Numbered from the stretch's first letter, positions 52,144-62,248 are shown. The stretch: DNA of 64,000 bases from Fermentimonas sp. (GCA_015478775.1 JADMKP010000007.1:620001-684000), one strand, 5' to 3'. Notes: generated by a model from the sequence alone, not told the origin. Translations and numbers: made by a program.

Positions 52144-53622
52144 ATGAAAGAAATAAAGAGAGAAGATCTCGTTATTTACAATACACTTATTAGGAAGAAA
52201 GAAAAGTTCTCGCCACTCCATCCACCCATGGTAGGGCTGTATGTATGCGGTCCCACCGTTTACAATGATGTACACTTAGGCAATTGTCGCACATTTATAT
52301 CATTTGATTTAATATACAGATATCTTATTCATTTAGGATATAAAGTTCGCTACGTGCGCAACATCACCGATGCCGGACATCTAGAAGGAGATAGGGATGA
52401 GGGAGAGGACAAATTTGCCAAGAGAGCAAAGCTCGAACAGCTAGAGCCAATGGAGATAGTACAAAAATATACTATCGGGTTTCACGAAGTACTAGCACTT
52501 TTCAACACACTCCCTCCAAGCATCGAACCTACAGCAACCGGTCATATTATAGAGCAGATAGAAATGATTAAAAAAATCATAGATGCCGGCTACGCATATG
52601 AAATAAATGGTACTGTTTATTTTGATGTTGAAAAATATAGCAACCATCACGACTATGGTATTCTTACAAACCGCAAGCTAGAAGATTTGCTTGACGGAAC
52701 CCGAGAACTTAGCGGACAAGACGAAAAAAGAAGTCGTCTTGATTTTGCTTTGTGGATTGCCGCAAAACCCGAAACCCTCATGCAGTGGCCTTCACCTTGG
52801 GGGAAAGGATTCCCTGGGTGGCACATCGAGTGCTCAGCCATGAGCACAAAATACTTAGGCACCACCTTTGATATTCATGGTGGAGGCATGGATTTGCAAG
52901 CCACACATCACACTAACGAAATTGCACAGTCGCAAGCCTGCAACCACACCGCTCCTGTAAAATACTGGATGCATACAAACATGCTAACAGTTAATGGAGT
53001 GCGGATGTCAAAATCTGCAGGCAATGGCTTTTTACCCGGCGAGCTGTTTACTGGAAGCCACCCTTTACTTGATAGAGGATACTCACCAATGACAGTACGA
53101 TTCTTCATGTTGCAGTCGCATTACCGCAATACCCTCGACTTCTCAAACGAGGCACTCCAAGCAGCTGAAAAGGGTTATAAAAAACTTATGGAGAGTCTTT
53201 CGACACTCGAAAAGATTCAACCTTCAAAAGTTTCAACTGTTAACATTGCTGCTATAGAAGAGAATTTTTACAGTGCAATGAACGATGATTTTAGCAGTCC
53301 TGTATTAATTGCACAACTATTCGATGCCGTTAGAGTAATAAACTCATGCAACGACCATTCTGAGACTATCAACAACGACGATTTGCAGAGGCTTAAAGAG
53401 CTTATGTATAGTTTTGTTTTTGACATACTTGGACTAATTGACGAAACAAAAAACATTACAGGAAGTGATGTCATTGAAGGCTTAATGCGCTTAATACTCG
53501 ATATTCGCAAAACAGCACGTGAGAACAAAGATTGGGATACTTCAGATAAAATACGCGATCAGCTGAAATCATCTGGTGTTGAAATTAAAGACACAAAAAC
53601 AGGGGTTGAATGGAGAATCTAA
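52144..53622 (+). CDS. cysS: Cysteinyl-tRNA synthetase
   Basis: YVCGPTVYNDVHLGNCRTFISFDLIYRYL...GWHIECSAMSTKYLG...RMSKSAGNG; start placed at MKEIKREDL inside the listed ORF 52117..53622. Confidence 0.97.
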   Translation: MKEIKREDLVIYNTLIRKKEKFSPLHPPMVGLYVCGPTVYNDVHLGNCRTFISFDLIYRYLIHLGYKVRYVRNITDAGHLEGDRDEGEDKFAKRAKLEQLEPMEIVQKYTIGFHEVLALFNTLPPSIEPTATGHIIEQIEMIKKIIDAGYAYEINGTVYFDVEKYSNHHDYGILTNRKLEDLLDGTRELSGQDEKRSRLDFALWIAAKPETLMQWPSPWGKGFPGWHIECSAMSTKYLGTTFDIHGGGMDLQATHHTNEIAQSQACNHTAPVKYWMHTNMLTVNGVRMSKSAGNGFLPGELFTGSHPLLDRGYSPMTVRFFMLQSHYRNTLDFSNEALQAAEKGYKKLMESLSTLEKIQPSKVSTVNIAAIEENFYSAMNDDFSSPVLIAQLFDAVRVINSCNDHSETINNDDLQRLKELMYSFVFDILGLIDETKNITGSDVIEGLMRLILDIRKTARENKDWDTSDKIRDQLKSSGVEIKDTKTGVEWRI

Positions 53623-53636
53623 TTTAGAGTAGAAGT

Positions 53637-54971
53637 ATGGCTGACAAAAGAGTTACATTTGCTTCCAAGATAGGTGTTGTTGCGGCGGCAGCAGGCTCTG
53701 CCGTTGGGTTAGGCAATATATGGAGATTCCCCAGTCAAGCTGCCGATGGTGGTGGCGCAATATTTATTTTCGTGTATATTGCATGTATACTATTTTTTGG
53801 TATACCTGTAATGATGAGCGAATTCATTATAGGCAGGTCGGCAAAAGCCAATACTGCCGGTGCATTTCATAAACTGGCACCCGGCACACCATGGAAGTGG
53901 GTTGGCAGATTGGGTGTTCTTACCGGCTTCCTGATTATGGGATTCTACATAGTTGTAGCCGGTTGGACTCTAGTGTATTTGGGCCAGTCAATATCTGGTC
54001 ATCTCCTATCTGTTGATAACTTCTCGGCTCATTTCAACAATCTGCTTGCCAACCCTTTAAAACAATCACTATGGATGATTGTTTTCACTTTGCTTACAGC
54101 ATATTTTATTTTATCGGGAGTACGCAAGGGTATTGAAAAATCCACCAAAATATTTATGCCGGTTCTTTTTCTTTTTCTCATTATTCTGGCAATAAGAGCT
54201 ATCTTACTGCCCGGTGCCGGTGCAGGACTCGACTTCCTCTTCAAACCAAATTTCGAAAATGTAAAATCCACTGTATTTCTAGATGCAATGGGTCAGGCCT
54301 TTTTCTCTCTTTCAGTGGGAATGGGTTGTCTCATAACATACGGATCATATTTTAATAAAAACATCAATCTTGCCAAAACAGCGGTACAAGTAACCTTTCT
54401 CGACACCCTTGTAGCTATAATTTCAGGTATGATTATTTTTCCCGCCGCATTTGCATTAACCTCCAACCCAAGCACTATTGTAGATGAATTGGTTACTGGT
54501 GGTCCCGGTTTACTATTTATAACCCTCCCCGAACTTTTAAATCAAATGGCAGGATCAATGATATGGTCGACCATGTTCTTTTCCCTCCTAGCATTGGCAG
54601 CACTCACCTCAACAATTTCACTTATGGAGGTAGTTACAATATATATTAGTGAAGAATATCGCATGTCACGAAAAAAAAGCACCCTTTTAGTTACCTCAGG
54701 TGTTATCATTCTTGGCGTAATATCCTCCTACTCCACCGGTTTCTTTAATATATTAGATGTAAGTACAGCAAAATACATGCTTCCCGCAGGGGGTTTATTC
54801 ATAAGCATATTCGTTGGCTGGTATCTAAATAAGCAAATTGTAGCGGCTGAGCTCACAAACGAGGGAGAACTCAAATTTGGTATTGGCTTCCTTAAAATGT
54901 ATATCTTCTTACTACGATATGTAGCACCAATTGCAATACTATCTATTTTTGTTTACGGTATTATTGGTTAA
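53637..54971 (+). CDS. Sodium-dependent transporter (SNF/NSS family)
   Basis: FASKIGVVAAAAGSAVGLGNIWRFPSQAADGGGAIFIFVYI. Confidence 0.95.
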   Translation: MADKRVTFASKIGVVAAAAGSAVGLGNIWRFPSQAADGGGAIFIFVYIACILFFGIPVMMSEFIIGRSAKANTAGAFHKLAPGTPWKWVGRLGVLTGFLIMGFYIVVAGWTLVYLGQSISGHLLSVDNFSAHFNNLLANPLKQSLWMIVFTLLTAYFILSGVRKGIEKSTKIFMPVLFLFLIILAIRAILLPGAGAGLDFLFKPNFENVKSTVFLDAMGQAFFSLSVGMGCLITYGSYFNKNINLAKTAVQVTFLDTLVAIISGMIIFPAAFALTSNPSTIVDELVTGGPGLLFITLPELLNQMAGSMIWSTMFFSLLALAALTSTISLMEVVTIYISEEYRMSRKKSTLLVTSGVIILGVISSYSTGFFNILDVSTAKYMLPAGGLFISIFVGWYLNKQIVAAELTNEGELKFGIGFLKMYIFLLRYVAPIAILSIFVYGIIG

Positions 54972-55091
54972 CTATCTGAAAACAGGGCAATAGAAAATTA
55001 ATTAAATGAACATAAACAAAGTAAAAGTAGACCCTTTAAGCCCTTCATAACATTTAAAGTATTATTTTTGTATAAAATTCCCTTGTTTAAG

Positions 55092-56324
55092 ATGCAACTC
55101 AAATATATAATAACACCTCCGAAGTCAGTTCAAACAACAATTCAACTTCCGGCTTCAAAAAGCATTAGCAATAGGGCACTTATCCTTAATGCGTTAAGCT
55201 TAAGCACTGCTCCTATAAAAAATCTTTCCGATTGTGAAGATACTCAGGTAATAATAGATGCTTTCAATTCCAACTCAAATCAATTTGATATAAAAGCTGC
55301 CGGCACCGCCATGCGATTTTTAACTGCATTTCTTGCAGGTATGAAAGGCAACTGGGTTATAAGTGGTTCAAAAAGAATGCACGAACGCCCAATCCACCCG
55401 CTGGTAGAAACACTTATTGCATTGGGAGCTAAAATTGAATATATCGAGAAAGAGGGATATCCTCCACTTAATATTAAAGGCAGAACACTTAAAGGTGGAG
55501 AAGTCTATCTATCTGGCAATATCAGTTCTCAGTTCATCTCTGCCTTGCTTATGGTTGGCCCTATCATGGATAATGGTCTTATTATGCATATAGAGAACGA
55601 GATTGTATCAAAACCATACATACAGCTCACCATTGGCTTAATGGCTAAATATGGAGTTAAAGTTAATTGGGAAGGAAATACAATATCCGTGAGGCATCAG
55701 AAATATAAGGCAGTTGAGATTACGGTTGAGTCCGACTGGTCGGCTGCATCCTATTGGTACGAAATTGCTTCTCTTATACCAGGCTCTGAAATTACTTTAA
55801 AAGGACTTACCAAAGAAAGCTTGCAAGGCGATTCTAATGTGGTAAACTTATTTACCGATTTGGGTGTAACTACCGAATTTATATCTGATGGAGTTGTTAT
55901 TAGGAGTAGTAAGAAGCGTACTAAGAAGTTTTTCCACAATTTTGTTAATGAACCCGACTTGGTTCAAACATTTGCTGCTGCTTGTTGTTTTAAAAATACC
56001 AACTTTTTATTCTCAGGTATACAGAGTTTGAAAATTAAAGAGACAGACCGTGTTCAAGCAATGATTAATGAATTTAAAAAACTAGGGTATGTTCTCAAAG
56101 AGAATGAGATAGGAATGCTCGAATGGGATGGCGAACGTTGCGAACCTGTGGCAAATCCGTCAATTGACACCTACGACGATCATAGAATGGCAATGTCTTT
56201 TACACCCGGAGCAATAGCATTAGGTTCTATAAATATAAATGACCCTCACGTTGTATCTAAGTCGTATCCCCAATTTTGGAACGATTTACAACATGCGGGA
56301 TTCAAAATAGAAGAAAAGAAATAA
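55092..56324 (+). CDS. aroA: 3-phosphoshikimate 1-carboxyvinyltransferase
   Basis: LPASKSISNRALILNALS...AAGTAMRFLTAFLAG...KETDRVQAMINEFKKLG...YDDHRMAMSF. Start moved to ATG 55092 because the listed TTG start (55068) lies within a putative -7 box TATTTTTG (55063-55070). Confidence 0.95.
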   Translation: MQLKYIITPPKSVQTTIQLPASKSISNRALILNALSLSTAPIKNLSDCEDTQVIIDAFNSNSNQFDIKAAGTAMRFLTAFLAGMKGNWVISGSKRMHERPIHPLVETLIALGAKIEYIEKEGYPPLNIKGRTLKGGEVYLSGNISSQFISALLMVGPIMDNGLIMHIENEIVSKPYIQLTIGLMAKYGVKVNWEGNTISVRHQKYKAVEITVESDWSAASYWYEIASLIPGSEITLKGLTKESLQGDSNVVNLFTDLGVTTEFISDGVVIRSSKKRTKKFFHNFVNEPDLVQTFAAACCFKNTNFLFSGIQSLKIKETDRVQAMINEFKKLGYVLKENEIGMLEWDGERCEPVANPSIDTYDDHRMAMSFTPGAIALGSININDPHVVSKSYPQFWNDLQHAGFKIEEKK

Positions 56325-56327
56325 GTT

Positions 56328-56756
56328 ATGTCACCAATAGTTTTATTAGTAAGTATTATCGTATTCTTTGTTGTGGCACTTGCCATCACAAATTATATAC
56401 AACGCAAAAGAGGCAATACAGTTGAACGCGAATTACCGCCACCATCAATTGACTTAAGTGAAGGGTGTTGTGGTGCACACGAAATTTGCGAAAAAGATAG
56501 CCTTATAGCAGCATTTGAAGAGAAGCCAGAGTATTTTGATGATGAGGAACTAGACAAATATTCGTTTCGCGATTCATCAAATTATAAAGAAAGTGAAGTG
56601 GAAGAATTCAGAGATGTATTTTACACTATTCTTGATCACGAAAAACCACGCTGGGTAAGGAGCCTTCAGATGCGAAATATATCAGTTCCCAATCAGTTAA
56701 AGGACGAAGTTCTGATGTTTGTAAACGAGCTCAGGATGCAAAAAATGCATGCCTGA
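56328..56756 (+). CDS. Small membrane-anchored protein with CCGxHExC motif
   Basis: N-terminal TM helix; DLSEGCCGAHEICEKDSL; start 4 nt after the aroA stop. Confidence 0.75.
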   Translation: MSPIVLLVSIIVFFVVALAITNYIQRKRGNTVERELPPPSIDLSEGCCGAHEICEKDSLIAAFEEKPEYFDDEELDKYSFRDSSNYKESEVEEFRDVFYTILDHEKPRWVRSLQMRNISVPNQLKDEVLMFVNELRMQKMHA

Positions 56757-56771
56757 TAGCAATTACAAAAG

Positions 56772-57605
56772 ATGAACATCCTTGAATTATTAGAATATAC
56801 CTTTTTCCGGAATGCAATTATAGGCAGTCTTTTTGCAAGTATTGCCTGCGGTATTATTGGCACATATGTGGTATCGAGGCGACTCGTATTTATCAGTGGA
56901 GGCATAACCCATGCTTCTTTTGGGGGTTTAGGAATTGGATTCTATTTCTCCCTTTCACCAATATTATCTGCAATGGCATTTGCGGTATTATCTGCTTTTG
57001 GCATCCAATGGCTATCCCGAAAGCAAGGAGTACGAGAGGACTCGGCAATAGCAGTATTCTGGTCGCTTGGCATGGCCATAGGCATTGTTCTAACATTTCT
57101 AACTCCCGGATATGCACCAAATCTATCTGAATATCTTTTTGGAAATATTCTAACAATAACCCAAACCGATATCATATCTCTTATGATATTATCGGCACTT
57201 ATAATATTATTCTTCACCCTCTTCTTCAATAACATAGTATCAGTATCATTCGACACCGAGTTTGCAAAAACCCGACGCATACATACACAGTTTATAGAAT
57301 ACACCATGATGCTGTTTATTGCAGTTACAATTGTTTTAAGCATCAGGTTAGTAGGTATTGTATTGCTTATGTCACTTATAACAGTGCCACAAATGACTGC
57401 CAACCTGTTTACTGTAAACTACTCAAAAATAATTTCACTCTCTATTATCTTAAGTTTCTTTGGATGCATTGCCGGTCTGTTTCTATCATACTACCTCAAT
57501 GTACCTTCTGGGGCATTCATTATATTCGTACTCATCCTCATGTTTTTCATTGCAAAGGCATTTAAAGCTTTACTTAGTGTTAAGAGGTTAAATCAAACAC
57601 AATAA
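56772..57605 (+). CDS. Metal ABC transporter permease (ZnuB/MntB family)
   Basis: RNAIIGSLFASIACGIIGTYVVSRRLVFISGGITHASFGGLGIGFYF. Confidence 0.93.
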   Translation: MNILELLEYTFFRNAIIGSLFASIACGIIGTYVVSRRLVFISGGITHASFGGLGIGFYFSLSPILSAMAFAVLSAFGIQWLSRKQGVREDSAIAVFWSLGMAIGIVLTFLTPGYAPNLSEYLFGNILTITQTDIISLMILSALIILFFTLFFNNIVSVSFDTEFAKTRRIHTQFIEYTMMLFIAVTIVLSIRLVGIVLLMSLITVPQMTANLFTVNYSKIISLSIILSFFGCIAGLFLSYYLNVPSGAFIIFVLILMFFIAKAFKALLSVKRLNQTQ

Positions 57606-57674
57606 ACCACTGTTTAAAGAGTTATTTATGTGGAAGCAGATTCACAAAATTATTTCTCTTAAACATGACTATTA

Positions 57675-59105
57675 GTGAGGGCATACGGTAAAATAAAATC
57701 AATATTATTTTTTATAATGGTGGTGGCCGTCACTGTAGGCTGCTCCAACAAAAGAAATACTTCTGCAACACGAGCTTACCATGAACTAACCACACGCTAC
57801 AACATCTATCATAATGCAAACAAAACATATAATCAACTTTTAGAAGATCAGCTTACAACCACTTCTGTTAATTGGTTTGAGCCACTTTCTATTCATCCAA
57901 ATAAATTAACTGCAGATAAAACAACTCCAGGAGGACTTTTTGATGGAGTAATTGAAAAAGCGACAAAAGCTATAATTGAACATTCAATTTCATCAAAGCC
58001 ACAAAGGGACCCATCAAAAGCACACTCAGAAGAATATAGACAATGGCTCAGGCAGGAAGAATTTAATCCATTCATTAAAAACACATGGTTGCTTTTGGGT
58101 AAGGCATATGTAGAGAATGGAGATTACAATGAGGCACTCTCTGTTTTTGCCGAAATTCAACGAATATACCCTCTCGATATAAATCTTATTTCAGAAACTC
58201 AACTATATATGCTTCGCTCATATGTAGCTCTAAATAAGATGTATGATGCTAAAAACATGGTCTATATATTACAATTGCGTAACCTGCCCCCCACCCTCAC
58301 ACATCTATACAATCAAGAGTATGCCAATTATCTCTTACAAAACAATGAGCTAGAAGAGGCTATACCATATCTAGTAAAAACAATAAACAACGAAAAAATA
58401 TACATGCAAAAGAAACGACTGCAGTTTCTACTGGGACAGATCTATTTATTAACAGGCAATAAGCAAAATGCTAATAAAAGCTTCCGGGATATTAAAAGCC
58501 TGAGGACACCTCCTCTGCTTAATGAGTACGCTTCTATTTATCTGACGGACAGCGATTCTATGACTAATATTATCAACCAGGAGCTTCAATTAACACACAA
58601 CAAATACAACACCACCAACGAAAATAACATCCCAGCTTATAGCAATTCAACAAACACATATATAATCCCTTCAATTGTAAGAGAAAAAATATATGCGCCT
58701 CAAGAGAAACCCGGTTCAAATAAATCAGAAACATCTATACTGCTTGAGATGTTAATGGAAAGATTAAAAGAGGAAAACTTAGAAACCGACTTCCCCGAAA
58801 AGATTGTACCTTTGAGCACCGAGGCTTCAACATCAGCACCCGTAGAGCGTGAGCCAGTTGACACTAGAACCAGTCCTGAGGAGCTCAAAGCAAGACTCGA
58901 GCAGAACGCTGCCGAGGCATTAAAGCGAAATAATGCGTCGGCGAATATTAAAAACCGACAACAGCTGCTGAAGGATAGAGAAAAATTGCGTGAGGCCCGA
59001 TTAAAAGAGAGGGAAAAAGAACTAAAAGAGCGCCAACGCAAAAGGGAAGCTCAGTTGAAGCAGAGAGAGAAGGAGAGACAAAAAAGAATAAAGAAACAGA
59101 AATAA
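57675..59105 (+). CDS. TPR-containing lipoprotein with highly charged C-terminus
   Basis: Lipobox VTVGCSNKR; TPR-like repeats; C-terminal KEREKELKERQRKREAQLKQREKERQKR. Confidence 0.8.
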   Translation: MRAYGKIKSILFFIMVVAVTVGCSNKRNTSATRAYHELTTRYNIYHNANKTYNQLLEDQLTTTSVNWFEPLSIHPNKLTADKTTPGGLFDGVIEKATKAIIEHSISSKPQRDPSKAHSEEYRQWLRQEEFNPFIKNTWLLLGKAYVENGDYNEALSVFAEIQRIYPLDINLISETQLYMLRSYVALNKMYDAKNMVYILQLRNLPPTLTHLYNQEYANYLLQNNELEEAIPYLVKTINNEKIYMQKKRLQFLLGQIYLLTGNKQNANKSFRDIKSLRTPPLLNEYASIYLTDSDSMTNIINQELQLTHNKYNTTNENNIPAYSNSTNTYIIPSIVREKIYAPQEKPGSNKSETSILLEMLMERLKEENLETDFPEKIVPLSTEASTSAPVEREPVDTRTSPEELKARLEQNAAEALKRNNASANIKNRQQLLKDREKLREARLKEREKELKERQRKREAQLKQREKERQKRIKKQK

Positions 59106-59113
59106 GTCGATAA

Positions 59114-59692
59114 ATGAAAAAAGTAGTATTTGCAACCAACAATAAACATAAACTTGACGAGATTCGTAAAATTACAACCGGCAGAATAGAAATATTAAGT
59201 CTATCTGATATCAATTGTAATGAAGATATTGAGGAAACTGGCACCACCCTCGAAGAGAACGCGCTCATAAAAGTTCGTTATATAAAAAACAAGTATGGAT
59301 ATGACTGTTTTGGTGATGATACAGGCCTTGAAGTAGTAGCGCTTAATGGAGAGCCCGGAGTTTACTCATCTCGCTATGCTGGCGAACAGTGCAACTCTCA
59401 GGACAATATGAACAAGCTTATATCTGCTTTGCAAGGTGCCGATAACCGTAATGCGCAATTCAGGACGGTTATTGCAGCTATATTAAATGACAAAGAGCAT
59501 CTGTTTGAAGGTGTTGTTAAAGGCGAGATAACCACAGAAAAGCGCGGTAGCAATGGCTTTGGATACGATCCTGTTTTTATGCCTAGTGGGTATAATCAAA
59601 CTTTTGGTGAATTGAGCGACGAAATTAAAAATGGAATCAGTCACAGGGCTGTTGCTATGGAAAAGTTTATTGCTTTTTTGGGTATTAAGTAA
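59114..59692 (+). CDS. rdgB: Non-canonical purine NTP pyrophosphatase (RdgB/HAM1)
   Basis: [17 protein letters not shown]...[13 protein letters not shown]...[23 protein letters not shown]...[16 protein letters not shown]. Confidence 0.97.
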   Translation: MKKVVFATNNKHKLDEIRKITTGRIEILSLSDINCNEDIEETGTTLEENALIKVRYIKNKYGYDCFGDDTGLEVVALNGEPGVYSSRYAGEQCNSQDNMNKLISALQGADNRNAQFRTVIAAILNDKEHLFEGVVKGEITTEKRGSNGFGYDPVFMPSGYNQTFGELSDEIKNGISHRAVAMEKFIAFLGIK

Positions 59693-59771
59693 TATAAGCG
59701 TTTTTCATTTAATTGAATATTAATTATTTAAACGTTCTTATATTTCTGAGTATAAAGTGGTCTATTTTAGC

Positions 59772-59971
59772 GTTTTTCTTTTTCTGGATTATTGATATTT
59801 TTTGCGGCTGTGATAATTCTATCACCCGCTTGCTGCTTAAGAGCTATTTGATTTGAACTCGCTTTGCTCAAACAGCAAATCAAACTTAACGCTCTTTTCG
59901 CAGATCGAGTACCCGATAGAATTATCGGAGGCCTTAAAAAGCATCAATAATCGCGGTCGAAAAAGAAAAAC
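59772..59971. repeat. 200-bp nested palindromic element
   Basis: Co-linear perfect inverted pairs: GTTTTTCTTTTTC/GAAAAAGAAAAAC (59772-59784/59959-59971), ATTATTGAT/ATCAATAAT (59788-59796/59943-59951), GATAATTCTATC/GATAGAATTATC (59812-59823/59915-59926), AAGAGC/GCTCTT (59839-59844/59891-59896), TTTGATTTG/CAAATCAAA (59847-59855/59876-59884). Confidence 0.9.
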
Positions 59972-60087
59972 TTAGAGGGGTGCTTTTAAGTTTGTTTTGT
60001 GAATATTTTTCTTTCTATGAATTCAACTAAATGTTCGCGATTAAACACTATTCACCATTCTCCAAACCTATTATACCTTTCCATATC

Positions 60088-60369
60088 TCATCTTTTTGAT
60101 TGCAGCACATCTCTTAAATCACTTTCTCTGTATCTAATATTATTTCCAATCCTAATGTGCGGGATAAGACCTTCTCTTTTCCATCTATGTATTGTTGGTC
60201 GGCTTATTCTTAGATATTCACACGCTTCCTCTGTGGTAAGTAGAGAGTCAATGTCGTTTTCCTTTACACTTACCACACTTTTAATTGCTTCATCTATAAA
60301 AGACTTGATTACCTCTCTTAACTGTCCTACCGTCAACATTACAATAGGGGTTTCATCTGTAATTCTCAT
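60088..60369 (-). CDS. Excisionase-type (HTH_17/MerR-like) DNA-binding protein
   Basis: LLTTEEACEYLRISRPTIHRWKREGLIPHIRIGNNIRYRESDLRDVLQSKR. Confidence 0.9.
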   Translation of the reverse strand: MRITDETPIVMLTVGQLREVIKSFIDEAIKSVVSVKENDIDSLLTTEEACEYLRISRPTIHRWKREGLIPHIRIGNNIRYRESDLRDVLQSKR

Positions 60370-60403
60370 AACTCAAAATTATCTTTAAAGTGTATTGTGT
60401 TGT

Positions 60404-61755
60404 TAAATCCTTTGCTTTCAATAAACAGTATCTTTGATACCAACAACAACAAATTGAAGATTTGAAAAGACCTACTGTTGTTGTGAATTGCTTTCAATAA
60501 ACAGTATCTTTGATACCAACAACAACCTGCAATAAAAAAGGGGTAGAAGCTAGGATGTTGTGAATTGCTTTCAATAAACAGTATCTTTGATACCAACAAC
60601 AACCTTACAGCTGATAATTTCTTAACATTAGATGTTGTGAATTGCTTTCAATAAACAGTATCTTTGATACCAACAACAACGGTTATTGGACGGAGTTGTT
60701 GAATGCGGTTGTTGTGAATTGCTTTCAATAAACAGTATCTTTGATACCAACAACAACAGTTGGTGCTAATAAGGAGTTGGCAGACTAGTTGTGAATTGCT
60801 TTCAATAAACAGTATCTTTGATACCAACAACAACTCAATACGATAGCGCATATTCTTAAAATTGTTGTGAATTGCTTTCAATAAACAGTATCTTTGATAC
60901 CAACAACAACCCCACTATTCCGAAATAAAGCCATGAACAAGTTGTGAATTGCTTTCAATAAACAGTATCTTTGATACCAACAACAACAAATTCCCGCAAA
61001 ACCGAAATACATTTATGTTGTGAATTGCTTTCAATAAACAGTATCTTTGATACCAACAACAACTATTTACCTTTGAATTTAACTGATAAGCCAGTTGTGA
61101 ATTGCTTTCAATAAACAGTATCTTTGATACCAACAACAACAGCTTAAACTACAACTCCTTAGCACACGTTGTTGTGAATTGCTTTCAATAAACAGTATCT
61201 TTGATACCAACAACAACCCCGACAGTTGCGCCAACAATAGCAGTCGAGTTGTGAATTGCTTTCAATAAACAGTATCTTTGATACCAACAACAACAGAAGT
61301 AATTAAGGAGGTAAAAGTTCCTTAGTTGTGAATTGCTTTCAATAAACAGTATCTTTGATACCAACAACAACGAGCCCTCAACACCCGCCATTATTTCGCA
61401 AGTTGTGAATTGCTTTCAATAAACAGTATCTTTGATACCAACAACAACTATAATAAATATTATGCAAGCGAGATAGATGTTGTGAATTGCTTTCAATAAA
61501 CAGTATCTTTGATACCAACAACAACTTATCCCAATCATAAAAAAAAGTGCTGTTAGTTGTGAATTGCTTTCAATAAACAGTATCTTTGATACCAACAACA
61601 ACCGGCTCATGCAGCGAAGAATGTATCAGCGGTTGTGAATTGCTTTCAATAAACAGTATCTTTGATACCAACAACAACGATTTTCGTCTTTAACCAAGAC
61701 GTACTTTAGTTGTGAATTGCTTTCAATAAACAGTATCTTTGATACCAACAACAAC
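60404..61755 (+). CRISPR. Type II-C CRISPR array: 18 repeats of 47 nt, 17 spacers of 29-30 nt
   Basis: Repeat GTTGTGAATTGCTTTCAATAAACAGTATCTTTGATACCAACAACAAC; first copy (60404-60450) degenerate in its first 8 nt, copies 2-18 identical on inspection. Orientation inferred from resemblance to Bacteroides II-C repeats starting GTTGTG. Confidence 0.99.
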
Positions 61756-61824
61756 TGGATGTGTGTTTTGTACTGACTAGCTGAATGATACGGCTAAATT
61801 TAGGAATAAAAAAAGTTGTTGTTA

Positions 61825-61866
61825 CATGATAAAGAATCCAGCGATTAGGCTGGATTCTTTATCATG
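61825..61866. terminator. Perfect 18-bp stem-loop between array and cas2 (terminator-like)
   Basis: CATGATAAAGAATCCAGC-gattag-GCTGGATTCTTTATCATG; on the minus strand followed after 10 nt by a T7 run. Confidence 0.7.
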
Positions 61867-61876
61867 GTATTATGTG

Positions 61877-62212
<336 letters not shown>

Positions 62213-62248
62213 TTAATAACCTACTCAAAAGTAGGATATTTTATTTTT

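Noticed and set aside
59999-60388. Plus-strand 129-aa ORF opposite the HTH gene
   Set aside because: The minus-strand frame encodes a clear excisionase-type HTH; the plus ORF has no recognisable features.
60366-61610. Minus-strand ORFs with repeating LLLVSKILFIESNSQ / VVGIKDTVY peptides (60366..60602, 60648..60881, 60915..61139, 61185..61391, 61416..61610)
   Set aside because: These are translations of the reverse complement of the CRISPR repeats and spacers, not genes.
61815-61866. GTTGTTGTT plus hairpin considered as a tracrRNA/anti-repeat
   Set aside because: Only the 3' 9 nt of the repeat are matched. A functional anti-repeat should pair with the 5' half (GTTGTGAATTGCTTTC), and no such complement is present.
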